Positions 18,346 through 27,027 of a DNA stretch of 27,676 bases are shown here, piece after piece. Position 1 is the stretch's first letter; the number at the start of each line of letters is the position of its first letter. Below the pieces are notes generated by a model. It saw only the letters and a list, made by a program, of their open reading frames with translations, had not been told where the DNA came from and made no database searches. Origin of the DNA: Suillus spraguei (Eukaryota; Basidiomycota; Agaricomycetes; Boletales; Suillaceae); contig JABCPU010000753.1 in NCBI GenBank assembly GCA_016800925.1, forward strand, positions 1-27,676, written 5' to 3'. Both the position numbers and the translations under genes were made by a program.

Positions 18346-18804
18346 TGATCAGACTAAGGTCTGCAGGAGTTGTACTACAGGTTTATATACTGAAGGTATC
18401 ATGCCAGAAGGTTAGTAAGTATAATCTGAGGCTATGTCTAAAGCATGCAGAAACACATTAGTAAGTACAACAGAACATAAGGCTATGAACTTGGAGATGA
18501 AACTTTGTATGAAATAACTTATCATGACGGAGGGAGAGATAACTGAAAGCTGGAGACACAAATATATACTAAAAGGGGTAATGTGCAGGTGCGCATGAAT
18601 AGTTCAGATATGGACATGGATAATATGGGTGGATCGGACGTGTATATCAGATCAGACATGTGTATCGGATCAGATGGATGGGCTGGGTCGGATATGGACA
18701 GAATGTGTGAACTAGATTGGATAGGTGGACTAGGATGTATGGATTGGGTGTCCAGATGTCTATGGATCAGATTGGATATGGACCTGAATGTATGGTATAT
18801 GATA
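18346..18804 (+). mobile_element. LTR-like dispersed repeat, copy 2
   Basis: Aligns with 578-1112 from TGATCAGACTAAGG to GGTATATGATA. The terminal CA of copy 1 reads TA here, consistent with one C to T change. It follows the gag-protease fragment directly, suggesting it is the 3' LTR of that element. It lacks the 17-bp array and has lost many CpG sites (CGG words of copy 1 read CAG or TGG). Confidence 0.65.
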
Positions 18805-18810
18805 GTTTGA

Positions 18811-18917
18811 CCCCAAAGAGAATGCTAGTTAGTACAACTCAATAATACCTAACCTGAGATGTAAGACTGTTGCTGGAGGTAGCGAGATGCTAGCAGTGAC
18901 CTCCAGTCTGTGGGAAC
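18811..18917 (+). mobile_element. LTR fragment of the second LTR family (copy a)
   Basis: Shares with 22754-22868 the words ACCCYAAAGRGAATGCTA, GGAGGTAGCGARATGCTA and AGTGACCTCCAGTCTGTGG at the same spacing, and more weakly matches 27130-27240. It abuts the LTR-like repeat ending at 18804. The extent to the right, perhaps to about 19060, is uncertain. Confidence 0.65.
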
Positions 18918-19360
18918 ATTGCCATTGTACAGCTGCTAAGCAGCAATGAGGCTGCCAGAGCACAGAACGGTACTGGTAGATAGGGGTAACACATGGTAAA
19001 AATGGTATGGCAAAGGACGGTGAAGCTGAGGGGTACAGATAATGATTGCTGGTTGACACCTATATGAAAATGTGTCATTTCAAGCTCAGCATGAGTTTTT
19101 CATCACAATGCACTTGAGGACTTGTGAAGACAAAAACACACATACAAGGTCTGATGAAGATGCTATTATTCAAATGAAGACTGATGAAAACAGAAAAATG
19201 GAAAAGGTCCATCCCCACAGCAATTGTTTGGAGAGTGAGAGGGTGTAAGCTGGATGCTTACTACACACTTATCACATCACATCACATGAACCTTCCCCAT
19301 ATAAACACTTCCAAATATCATATTATGGTAGACTTGGGTCTCCTACCTACTTCCATCTGC

Positions 19361-19543
19361 TCATACATACAATGCTCTAGAAATAGATAGTTTTGTCCTA
19401 TTACCTTGTTTGATCTGATCTTGTTCTTTTTAGTGTTCTTTGCCACAGTGACTTTACTGTGGTGAAGAACACTAAAAAGAATGAGAATGGATCAAACAAG
19501 GTGACAGGATAAAACTGTATATTTCTAGAGTGTTGTATGTAGT
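19361..19543. mobile_element. 183-bp foldback element forming one long hairpin
   Basis: The two halves are inverted copies about 85 bases long and roughly 85-90% matching by eye: left TCATACATACAATGCTCTAG...CTTTTTAGTGTTCTTTGCC, right arm ending TCTAGAGTGTTGTATG. The stem closes on CCACAGT (19443-19449), a six-base loop GACTTT and ACTGTGG (19456-19462). No ORF. This is the structure of a MITE or foldback element. Transcribed, it would be a strong double-stranded RNA. Confidence 0.85.
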
Positions 19544-20149
19544 GTTGCTGCAGCTTTGGCTAGTGCCGGCTATAATTCTTGGGCTTTAGCGAAACTCAAA
19601 AGTCATGCTACTTATGTAATCACAAACTTGGTCCAGCTTATACAGCTATGGCAAGCAGCTGCAAGCTGGTTCAAGCACTCAAGCCTGTGTAGATATTTTT
19701 AGTGTAATTTAAATGTAGAAATGTTACATCTCACTATCAATTGATTATCGACAATCCACATAAATGACTGTAGTCCCCAAGAGCCTTCATATACAACAAG
19801 AATGGGACCCAATTTGCAGTGTAATGAACATATTGGTGCTGGGCTTAAAACCCCATATTTTGACACTCGTCTCATGTCTACAGGAGTTACCACTTGTCCA
19901 TGGCCGTCTTACCCCTTTAGCAGTACTGGTGGCATCCCACACTTACTGCACACCATACCGACTGCCACACCATGTTCCACATACCAATGTCCTTCCATGT
20001 CCTTGCCACGTCCACATAGCTCCATTTGGTGCATAGTTTGTTTTCTGTTTGTTATCACTGATTCCATGGCAAGCCTTATTACATGTTGCCTCGTGCCGCA
20101 GTGCCTCGCGCTATGTTTACTTATGGTGGTTACTACACCCCAGCACTAC
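19544..20149. other. No recognisable gene
   Basis: A plus-strand open frame (19802-20152) is Pro/Ser/His-rich with no motif I recognise, and an overlapping frame is as long, so I do not call it. It may be eroded gag or flank of the inverted LTR that begins at about 20150. Confidence 0.35.
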
Positions 20150-20773
20150 TGATCTCGCCTAGAGTATTCCGAGTACATATGATTTAGGATATAAGCACCG
20201 TGTACCCTGCATGATACAGGTACCTGATTTTACACCATTGCACGTACTATAGGTCAGGATTATTGTCTAGCTCTGGATCAACCCAGTAGTGGACTTAGTC
20301 TTTAAAGTTTCCTTATCGCTCGTTAATACATCACACTCGTTCTCCGTTACCGCTGGACTTTTGACTGTTACTTTGACTGAACTTCTCATGCACTGCTACT
20401 TTACCACTGAAAGTACCGTGGACTTTTTTACTGTTTCCTTGCACCACTTGCAACCTTACTGCTACTGCTGAGACCACCGCTCGACATCACTCGCTCGATG
20501 CAACTGTTACTGACCTTATCTTGACCATGGAAGCACCGCTACACACGACGCTAGTTCCGGCGGTATCATCGCTGACCGCAGCAACTTACCGCTGACCACG
20601 ACACTTGTTTCGCACATAAGTTAGACTCGAACTTGACCATACTAATAGGCATCCCCCTTTAGGGTCGAACGGTCTTGTTCTTACAAAGTGAAGCAGACTA
20701 GACAGAGCGCAAGACTCACATACTAGTTTAGGCAGTGGTTTATCTACAGCCCAAGCTAGGTTGTATCTTTACA
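20150..20773 (-). mobile_element. Inverted LTR of the second LTR family (copy b)
   Basis: Its reverse complement aligns with 27028-27676 along almost the whole length. The edge is TGTAAAGATACAA (minus strand, at 20773), followed by GTATGTGAGTCTTG, ACCCTAAAGGGGGATGCC and GGTAAAG-rich sequence, ending near CGAGATCAGTAGTGCTGG. The outer end could not be fixed because the other copy runs off the window. Flanking GCGGT shows no duplication that I can pair. Confidence 0.75.
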
Positions 20774-21104
20774 GCGGTAAGTTGTACCTTTGTGATGTTT
20801 TCACGTGTGCTCAATTCAATCAAACATGCCTGCTGCCTTGAGAGATGCAAGGAATGGATAGTTTTACAAGTCCCATAGTCATAGATCATGTTCCTGGGCT
20901 CTTTTGGCAATGTCAAGGCTTGTTACATTTGTGCAGTGATGAGATGGCCCACAGCAGCTCTCAATCTGTGTCCAGAATTGTGACGTAGTTTGAGGTGTAG
21001 GTTGTAACTTCCTGTCCATGGAGGAAGCTATGTGAATGCTCAATACAACATGAAACAAAATGAGAAATTTAACAAATAAGAACATACTTACCGAGAGGCT
21101 CATA
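20774..21104. other. No recognisable gene
   Basis: Only short frames. A minus-strand piece (CCGPSHHCTNVTSLDIAKRA) could be 3' sequence of the TPR remnant to its right, but it carries no motif. Confidence 0.3.
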
Positions 21105-21398
21105 TCAGCAATGAAGATATGAATGACATGTGCAAGGAAACATACTTGAAGATGCCATCATGGCCTCATGAAGTGCAATAGCCTGATCCAAGTCTTCGGC
21201 ACTGCCTTGGTGAGCAAAGCGGGTGGAGAGTTGAATTTTTGCACCAATGGGGTCCAAATGATGCTGTTCAGCAATGTGCAATGATGTCTTGGCAGGTGTA
21301 TTACCCCCGTATGATGAAATTGGTGTCCTGTTACTGGTGCCTGCAGGGGATAGATGCCAATTGCGATAATAGCTGTGGAACCTGAGAGAAAGGTTCAT
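21105..21398 (-). pseudogene. TPR-repeat protein remnant
   Basis: A minus-strand frame of 97 codons contains one clear tetratricopeptide-type unit, LSTRFAHQGSAEDLDQAIAL followed by HEAMMA (about 21232-21155). The pattern RF...G..EDLDQAI.LHE is that of the tandem repeats in Agaricomycete TPR proteins, many of which carry a CHAT protease-like domain and have been linked to innate recognition. Only one unit is visible; no CHAT domain or neighbouring repeats could be read, so this is a small relic. The flanks, AEQHHLDPIGAKIQ upstream and SSMFPCTCHSYLHC downstream, are not TPR-like. Confidence 0.55.
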
Positions 21399-22653
21399 AG
21401 AGTTTGGGGCACAGTGAACTTGTGGGAGGTAAAATCTGTGAACCCTATTCAGACCTTGCAGGGTCGAAACTAGAGTGGGGCATCAAACCATTGTTAAAGG
21501 TGCTGCATGAGGCGCATTCTGCATGTCCTGAGCTAAATAATATTCAAGCAGTATGCTCAAGGCATCTAAAACATATTGGAAATTCAGAGTTATGATTATC
21601 AAAAAGATCAATTAATTTGGTGTGAGGACTCGGAACTACAAAATCAAAGCATAGTGCCTTGAGGAGGACTTCTTCCATAAGAAGAATAACATTTTGTAGT
21701 TGATCAACTTCCTGGTGATAAATGAGGTCAGTTGGAGCAACAAAAACACATTACATGCTGGGCTCTCACTGTGTATAAGGGAAACATCTTTCCCTGTAAT
21801 CTTGGCCTGGCACACCCTTGCGACATTGCAAAGCTTGTGTCCACACTCCTCTGTCTTTGTTGCAAGAAATATGCAGGAAGCTGCAATATCCTAGAAGGAA
21901 CATCATCAGCATTGTCTAGGAAATGTGAGATGAAAATACCTGTCAGTGATAGTCTTCCATGGAAAATCTCATAAAAAAGCGATGAAACCAGGTCGCAGCT
22001 GTGAACATGGCAGAAGTAGGCCTGCAGAATGAAACACATATGAAAAGAATATCGATAGGCATGAATTGACAAGGGCTAACAGTCCAAGGGAAGAACCAAG
22101 ACAGAACAAAAATTCGACGCCCCTAGATCGATCATACAACTCCTTTGTGACTATGTAGGATGATGTGATGACACTTGGGGTCTGCTGAAGAGCTGATAAT
22201 GGAAATACCCACTGAGATTGCATGTATATGGTGGTGTCCCTCAGAGGCTGAGGAAGAGACATTTACATCTGGTGTCCATTGTTGGATTGGCATACTGGTC
22301 TCTAGATGTCAACTCAATACGCATGAGCGAGGGTGTGGGGTAAGAGTATCGCTTGACAGCATCCATGATCTAAAGGGGGATGATGAGCAGAGTACGATAG
22401 TAATGATGTGACACAACGTGCCTTGATATCGACTAAGTGCTTGAAAGATCCATCTGACCAAGAAGATAGTAAGAGTATTGCTTGACAGCATCCGCCTCCT
22501 TGTAATTGCGTGTACTCACTTTGGCTTTGTCCATTTATTGTTGTTTGTCATGGAGTTGGCTCTCTTCCGCCTGTAGAGAGGCAGCAAAAGAAGTGAAAGT
22601 ACAAGTTTGCTGAATTTTTGCCAGCCTTGATGGTGATGAGCTGCCAGCAACAG
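21399..22653. other. Long stretch without a recognisable gene
   Basis: Several 60-110 codon frames occur on both strands; none shows a family motif or good codon continuity. A minus-strand frame at 22072-21728 is the longest. The stretch contains a pair of 24-base direct repeats (see 22341-22493). Confidence 0.4.
22341..22493 (+). repeat. 24-bp direct repeats 129 bp apart
   Basis: 22341-22364 and 22470-22493 share TAAGAGTATYGCTTGACAGC and the following ATCC, with one C/T difference. Confidence 0.8.
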
Positions 22654-23100
22654 TGTAAAGATACAATCTAGCCTGGCTGTAGATAAACCATGGCCTAAGC
22701 TAGTATGCGAGTCTTGTGCTCTACCTAGTCTGTGACTCTCGCGAGGCAAGAACATTCAACCCTAAAGGGAATGCTAAGTTAATATAGTTTTATAATGCCC
22801 AACCTGTGGTGTGAGAATGTTGTCGGAGGTAGCGAAATGCTAACAGTGACCTCCAGTCTGTGGGAAACTAGCAGTAAGCGCAGGAAAGTGGTAGACAAGT
22901 GGTAGTGCGAGCGATAAAACTGCAGTAGTATGAGTGGTAAAACTGCAGTAAAGCGTGGGAACTTCTGCAGTAAAACAAGCGGTAAAGCTGTGGTAAGCGT
23001 GGGAAAGCAGTAGCGCAAGTGGTGAAGTGCAGGAAAAGTGATAAAGAGCAGTGGTGCATGCAGTGGTAAAGCAATTCTGAGAAACAGTGACTTCAGCAAA
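22654..23100 (+). mobile_element. LTR of the second LTR family (copy c), diverged
   Basis: The left end TGTAAAGATACAATC matches the ends of copies b and d. The first 115 bases track copy d closely (GCGAGTCTTGTGCTC, GGCAAGAAC), and the next 115 match copy a. From about 22870 it becomes a run of degenerate GCAGTGGTAAAGC words, seen in diluted form in copies b and d. The right end is not clear. Confidence 0.7.
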
Positions 23101-23894
23101 AGACTTTATTCCATAAAAGACAGTAGTGGCGACTATTCCTAAGTACTGTGTTACTATAGGAGGGAAGTAAAAGTACCAGTATGTGTGAAGAGCCCTTTTA
23201 ACATGTACCATGAACAGCTGGAATACATAGCGAGAATGGTAGCAAAATAAAGATATAGATATACTATGTGATTTTAGCAAAGAGGTATGCAGCAAGCAAG
23301 CAGTGTCATGGAAGGTATTGTAAGTCTTGCCGTAGCTTTAGTAACAGTGGAAATGAATATGCTATGCACCAATGGATCTAGACAGAAATGGAATGGACAG
23401 GAGGACATTGGTAGCAAGATTCAGTAAGGGGCAAGGATCCATGGAGCAAAAACGGTACGGCGAAGCGAAAAGGCTAATGTTCACTATAGGGGATTTCTAG
23501 TAGCTGCTGTAGACAGTAATGAGACACTTGTGTAAAATGGCACTTTCATGGTCAGCATGACTTTGTTCACTACAACAGGGCTCTTATTGAATGCATAATT
23601 AGTTAGAACCGGCAGCCTGGGGCCTAGAATGTCAGTGTTGGGGAGAATGAGCTTGGTGAAAACACCATCCATAGCCTCAACAGTCCACCCTGAAACTTAT
23701 AACTCATTAACATCAGGGATGGTTGGGACTGGGTAAGGCATAGCACACACTGTCAGCTGTTCACTGTGCAGCTGGTAAGAAACAAATAAAGCATTGAAAT
23801 GAAAATCAGCACAACAAAGTGCAAGAAAGTGCAAGCAAAAGGTGGGAGGTGAAACAGTAGATGGCAGAGAAAGAAAAGTCAGATAAGAAGTAAG
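23101..23894. other. No confident gene; one long interrupted minus-strand frame
   Basis: A minus-strand frame runs from 23900 to 23484 with one TAA at about 23697: CAMPYPVPTIPDVNEL, stop, VSGWTVEAMDGVFTKLILP, TNYAFNKSPVVVNKVML. The segment after the stop has protein-like composition but I cannot name a family. It begins where the hAT transposase remnant ends. Confidence 0.35.
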
Positions 23895-24160
23895 TGTCAC
23901 TTGTCATAGATGATAGCAGTGTCCTCAATATTGTTACACTCCTCCTCTGCAATGGCTCTGAGAAGAGCATCATTTGTGCTGTTGGTAGATGTCAAAAGCT
24001 CATTAGAGCCTCTGTCATATACCACCCCATGTTCCATGTCCCATTGAAAGGCTGCCCACTACTTGATGAAAATACCTGCTTGCACGGCACCGCAGAGGCT
24101 TGTACTGAAGCATAGTCCATGGCAATCAAATATATAGTTGGGAACATAGACTGCAAAGCC
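23895..24160 (-). pseudogene. hAT transposase pseudogene, block 4: C-terminal dimerisation domain
   Basis: The minus strand from 24160 reads LQSMFPTIYLIAMDYASVQA then SAVPCKQVFSSS. This is the conserved FP...A.DYL.IQAS..P.ERVFSS signature of the hAT C-terminal dimerisation domain, with K and Q where E and R are usual. Similarity fades at MTEALMSF followed by TGA. It lies downstream of block 3 in the correct order, separated by an inserted LTR-containing segment (24161-24650). Confidence 0.85.
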
Positions 24161-24219
24161 TAGTAATGTCATGAATTCCAAATACAAATCATTACTCTTT
24201 TCTCAATTTCCCTAAAGTG

Positions 24220-24330
24220 TCTAAACCCAGTGCTAAGAAAAACCCAAATCCTATCGAAATCCCCATATCCGCTTCTATAACTGAACTTCCTGATGAAGAT
24301 GGAGAGATCTTTTATGATGCTATCGGATAA
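24220..24330 (+). pseudogene. Possible 3' end of a retrotransposon ORF
   Basis: The plus strand reads SKPSAKKNPNPIEIPISAS then ITELPDEDGEIFYDAIG and TAA at 24328. Its place, just before an LTR-like segment and inside a hAT transposase, suggests the tail of an inserted retroelement, but the family is not recognised. A perfect palindrome ATCACGTGAT follows at 24342-24351. Confidence 0.3.
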
Positions 24331-24384
24331 GATAAGATAGTATCACGTGATCTTAGAACCTTCTAGAATATGATGTCATAACAA

Positions 24385-24636
24385 TGTCACAACTATCACA
24401 TCATACGATTCTTGTTTCTATTTTATGATTGGCTAGTAGTTTCAAACTCAGTTTACATCTCAGTTTCAATATGTGTATATAGTTAGCTAGTTTCGCTGTA
24501 GTAGTTCTTTAGTTCAAACCTCTTGTATCTACAACTGTAGCAATCCAAGACGTCCTTGCTCCTCTCTCTTCTTGGGATAACCTTAGTTTGAGTCCTAGTC
24601 TCTGCCCTTGCGTTAATTCATTTGTGGGTTGTGACA
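24385..24636 (+). mobile_element. Putative solo LTR inside the hAT transposase
   Basis: 252 bp beginning TGTCACAAC and ending GTTGTGACA, a perfect 9-bp inverted pair with TG...CA termini. The sequence is AT-rich, non-coding, and interrupts hAT transposase coding sequence between blocks 3 and 4. No identical target duplication (AACAA left, AGTAA right). Confidence 0.5.
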
Positions 24637-24650
24637 AGTAAACAGCTCAT

Positions 24651-25050
24651 AGTTAACAACAAAGGGTGACTTGAAAAGGTTGCAAACTCACATTCCAAAA
24701 CACAAGTATATCTGTTCCATGAGGACTAAGTGTAGCCATGGCATATGCTGTGAACTCCTGATCTACCATTTGACCACTCTTGGGGTAATGTGGCACATGT
24801 GCATGCGCCATGGGAAGTCCATAGCAACATGAGCCTAGTGTGCATGGCAGCAGTTGTGGAACCACTACAGGTTGAGAATGCACATGTATAGAGTTTTCCG
24901 CTCACTTGCTATGCATCTGAAGAACAAATCAATCCAATGTCATGTTTTATTTTACTACAGAGACATACCAGCTTCAAGATAAACTCCTTGGCATCCTTGA
25001 CACAGTCAGCCTCCCATAGACTGTCCATCCAAGACATCCGCATCACAGGA
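24651..25050 (-). pseudogene. hAT transposase pseudogene, block 3
   Basis: The minus strand reads VIDPVMRMSWMDSLWEADCV then KDAKEFILKL (about 25050-24970). After a likely intron and a diverged linker it reads SGQMVDQEFTAYAMATLSPH and GTDILVFWN (about 24780-24690). These match the layout of hAT transposases, with an M-x-W-I...W region ahead of the spacer and the EF..Y..........DIL.FW motif just before the dimerisation domain. The order continues block 2. Confidence 0.8.
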
Positions 25051-26021
25051 TCAATGACTATATGTAAAAGTAATAATGAGATCAATATTCATTAAAACAA
25101 AAAACAAAACATGGGACTGACACATAGCGACAGCATAAGCATGTGTTGCACCCATCTGGTCGGTGTATTTGCTTGCCCAGAGTAAGGCTATGTCAATGAT
25201 AGGCTTACAGTGAGGGACATGCAGGCCAATAGACTCCCAGCCGTTGATCAACTCTTCAAAAGTTGGAATGGCATGGCTCAGCAAGGGAGTGCTTTTGCTG
25301 GAGAGTTTTTGCTGGGCAGCATGGGGTGCCTTGTATGAAATGGTAAGTTGGATCATGAGGTTCAAATGCATCAGTACTTACCTCCAAGATCACTTCCAGG
25401 TCCTGGAGGAACTGCCAATTCATCTCGCTCAATCTTTTTTCGGATATGTTGCATTGAGGCCAAGCATCAAAAAAGGTGGTTACCACCTGGGTGGGCCAGT
25501 ATAAGTCCATAAGGTATGTTTAATGATGTGGCATCTTACCTGCTGCAGTGTCCACACATGGTTGATCATAACATAGACCGAATCCTATCTAGTAGGCTCA
25601 TTGAGGAGGAGTTCTACGACCGGGAGCTTTATAAGGTCACCACTGTCATCTCAAAACCACTGTCCTCATTACCCCTAAGGATGCACTTGTGAAACCTGTC
25701 ATGCCGCTGGTTTGATGCACGGATCAATTGCATGATATTCCTGGTGCACTCAAGAGGCTTAGCTTTCACAGCCTGGATGTAATCAACTTTCTTGATGATC
25801 TGGTCTTCGACTGTCCATGTATAGCCACAGTGGAATAGTCAGCAGTGGCATATTTGTTGATATTATGCTTCATGCATATGTTTATTATGTGTGGGAAACA
25901 CAATATCCTGTGTTCAACAGGGTCCAAATCAATCCCGTGTTGCCCAAGTAGGTTGCAAAGCTCCTGCATTGCGGTTTGATTGTTGCCCACATTATCAAGA
26001 GTAAAATTCCCAGTCTGAACA
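25051..26021 (-). pseudogene. hAT transposase pseudogene, block 2: catalytic core
   Basis: The minus strand reads GNFTLDNVGNNQTAMQELCN, DLDPVEHRILCFPHIINICM and HNINKYATADYS (26021-25840). The D of TLDN is the expected second catalytic aspartate of hAT transposases, and CFPHI..NIC is the adjacent conserved motif. After a frameshifted stretch comes KLPVVELLLNEPTR, then TAG where Trp of TRWDS is expected (about 25588), then DSVYVMINHVWTLQQ. Further on come ISEKRLSEMNWQFLQDLEVI, STPLLSHAIPTFEELINGW and ALLWASKYTDQMGATHAYA. Several frameshifts and stops make it inactive. Blocks 1 to 4 are collinear over 27012-23895. Confidence 0.9.
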
Positions 26022-26028
26022 ATGTCAG

Positions 26029-26473
26029 TGTTACGAACTGGGGTGGCATTACCAGCGACAGTGAAAAGACACAGACAGTCTGCCAGGAAAAGTAAAAGGA
26101 GCTAGTTCCAAGTACGATCAAGGGTTCAGCCTCAAAGACAAGTCTAAGAGGTTCTACGAGAATAGAGACTAAGGCTAAGGAGTGCTTAGACTTAGAGATG
26201 ATTCAAGATGACTAAAGATTTGGGGTCCTTAGCGAAGAGGAATCCAGGTAAAACCCAGTAAGATTAAAGTAAGGAATCTACTACAAGTACATTGTGTTTA
26301 TATACATAGATATAAATGCACAGACCAGGTAATCATGAGAATATTACTGTGTATCCTAATAAGGAAGGCATGTATTGTACAAGTGTGTTAAAACACATGA
26401 GTCAGAGGTAAGAGCACGTGTTTTAGCATACGCATATGCTAAACCAGCCGAGTCCGAGAATGGAGTCATGGGG
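26029..26473. mobile_element. Insertion of about 445 bp flanked by TGTCAG on both sides
   Basis: The segment starts TGTTACGAACTGG and separates hAT blocks 1 and 2, probably within an intron of the transposase. TGTCAG occurs directly before it (26023-26028) and directly after (26474-26479), compatible with a 6-bp target duplication. The TG start suggests an LTR, but the right end (CATGGGG) lacks the usual CA. No ORF. Confidence 0.5.
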
Positions 26474-26477
26474 TGTC

Positions 26478-26544
26478 AGGACATTACATGATATGACGTA
26501 GTGGTGATGTAGTGGTTGAATCAATCATGTAATGTCTGATGGAA
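26478..26544. repeat. Short hairpin with ACATTACATGAT arms
   Basis: GACATTACATGAT and ATCATGTAATGTC are separated by about 32 bases, directly beside the 445-bp insertion. It may be a tiny foldback remnant. Confidence 0.65.
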
Positions 26545-26648
26545 GTGGAAGTGTCTGAGTGATAGGCTCCATATCACATGATACACAAAAATAGAAGAGA
26601 AAATGAATAGGGGCACATACGACTGTAACAGTCAGAGCACGCAACATG

Positions 26649-27012
26649 ATACAAACAAGTACCGACCTTGGCTGCAGTGTCTGCATGATTGAGGAGATAT
26701 AAAATCATAGAGCCCAAGACTTTGTCCATTGTGGCTTCCTGGAATATGGTGGAAAGCAAGGAGGGTCATCTTTTACACGAGCATTGAATCTTTATTGGTC
26801 TTGGCGATCCAATGAGCTGTAAGGGCCATGAACAGCCAGAGCTTTTGATCCGACCACAGGTCAGATGTGAAGCAGACTTTTCCCTGTGCATGCTAAAAGG
26901 AATAAGATACTTCATAGCACACTTGGCAGCTATGCACTTACAGCAAGATCATTCTTCAACACCAGGAAGTATTCCTGCCATTGCTCAATTACCATTTCGC
27001 GAGCCTTCGTGC
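26649..27012 (-). pseudogene. hAT transposase pseudogene, block 1: N-terminal part of the core
   Basis: The minus strand reads KAREMVIEQWQEYFLVLKND (from 27008). A likely intron begins GTAAGT and ends in GCACAG near 26890. The reading continues GKVCFTSDLWSDQKLWLFMA, LTAHWIAKTNKDSMLV, a TAA, KMTLLAFHHIPGSHNGQSLG and, after a frame change, SMILYLLNHADTAAKVG. The D of TSDLWSDQ is the first catalytic aspartate position of hAT transposases (T.D.WTS.N-type motif), and LTAHWI is the usual next motif. The N-terminal BED zinc finger is missing because an LTR begins at 27028. Confidence 0.88.
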
Positions 27013-27027
27013 GGTGAAATAGGCTGG

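Noticed and set aside
19802..20152. Pro/His/Ser-rich 116-codon plus-strand ORF
   Set aside because: It overlaps another equally long frame, has no motif, and ends at the inverted LTR; no support for a gene.
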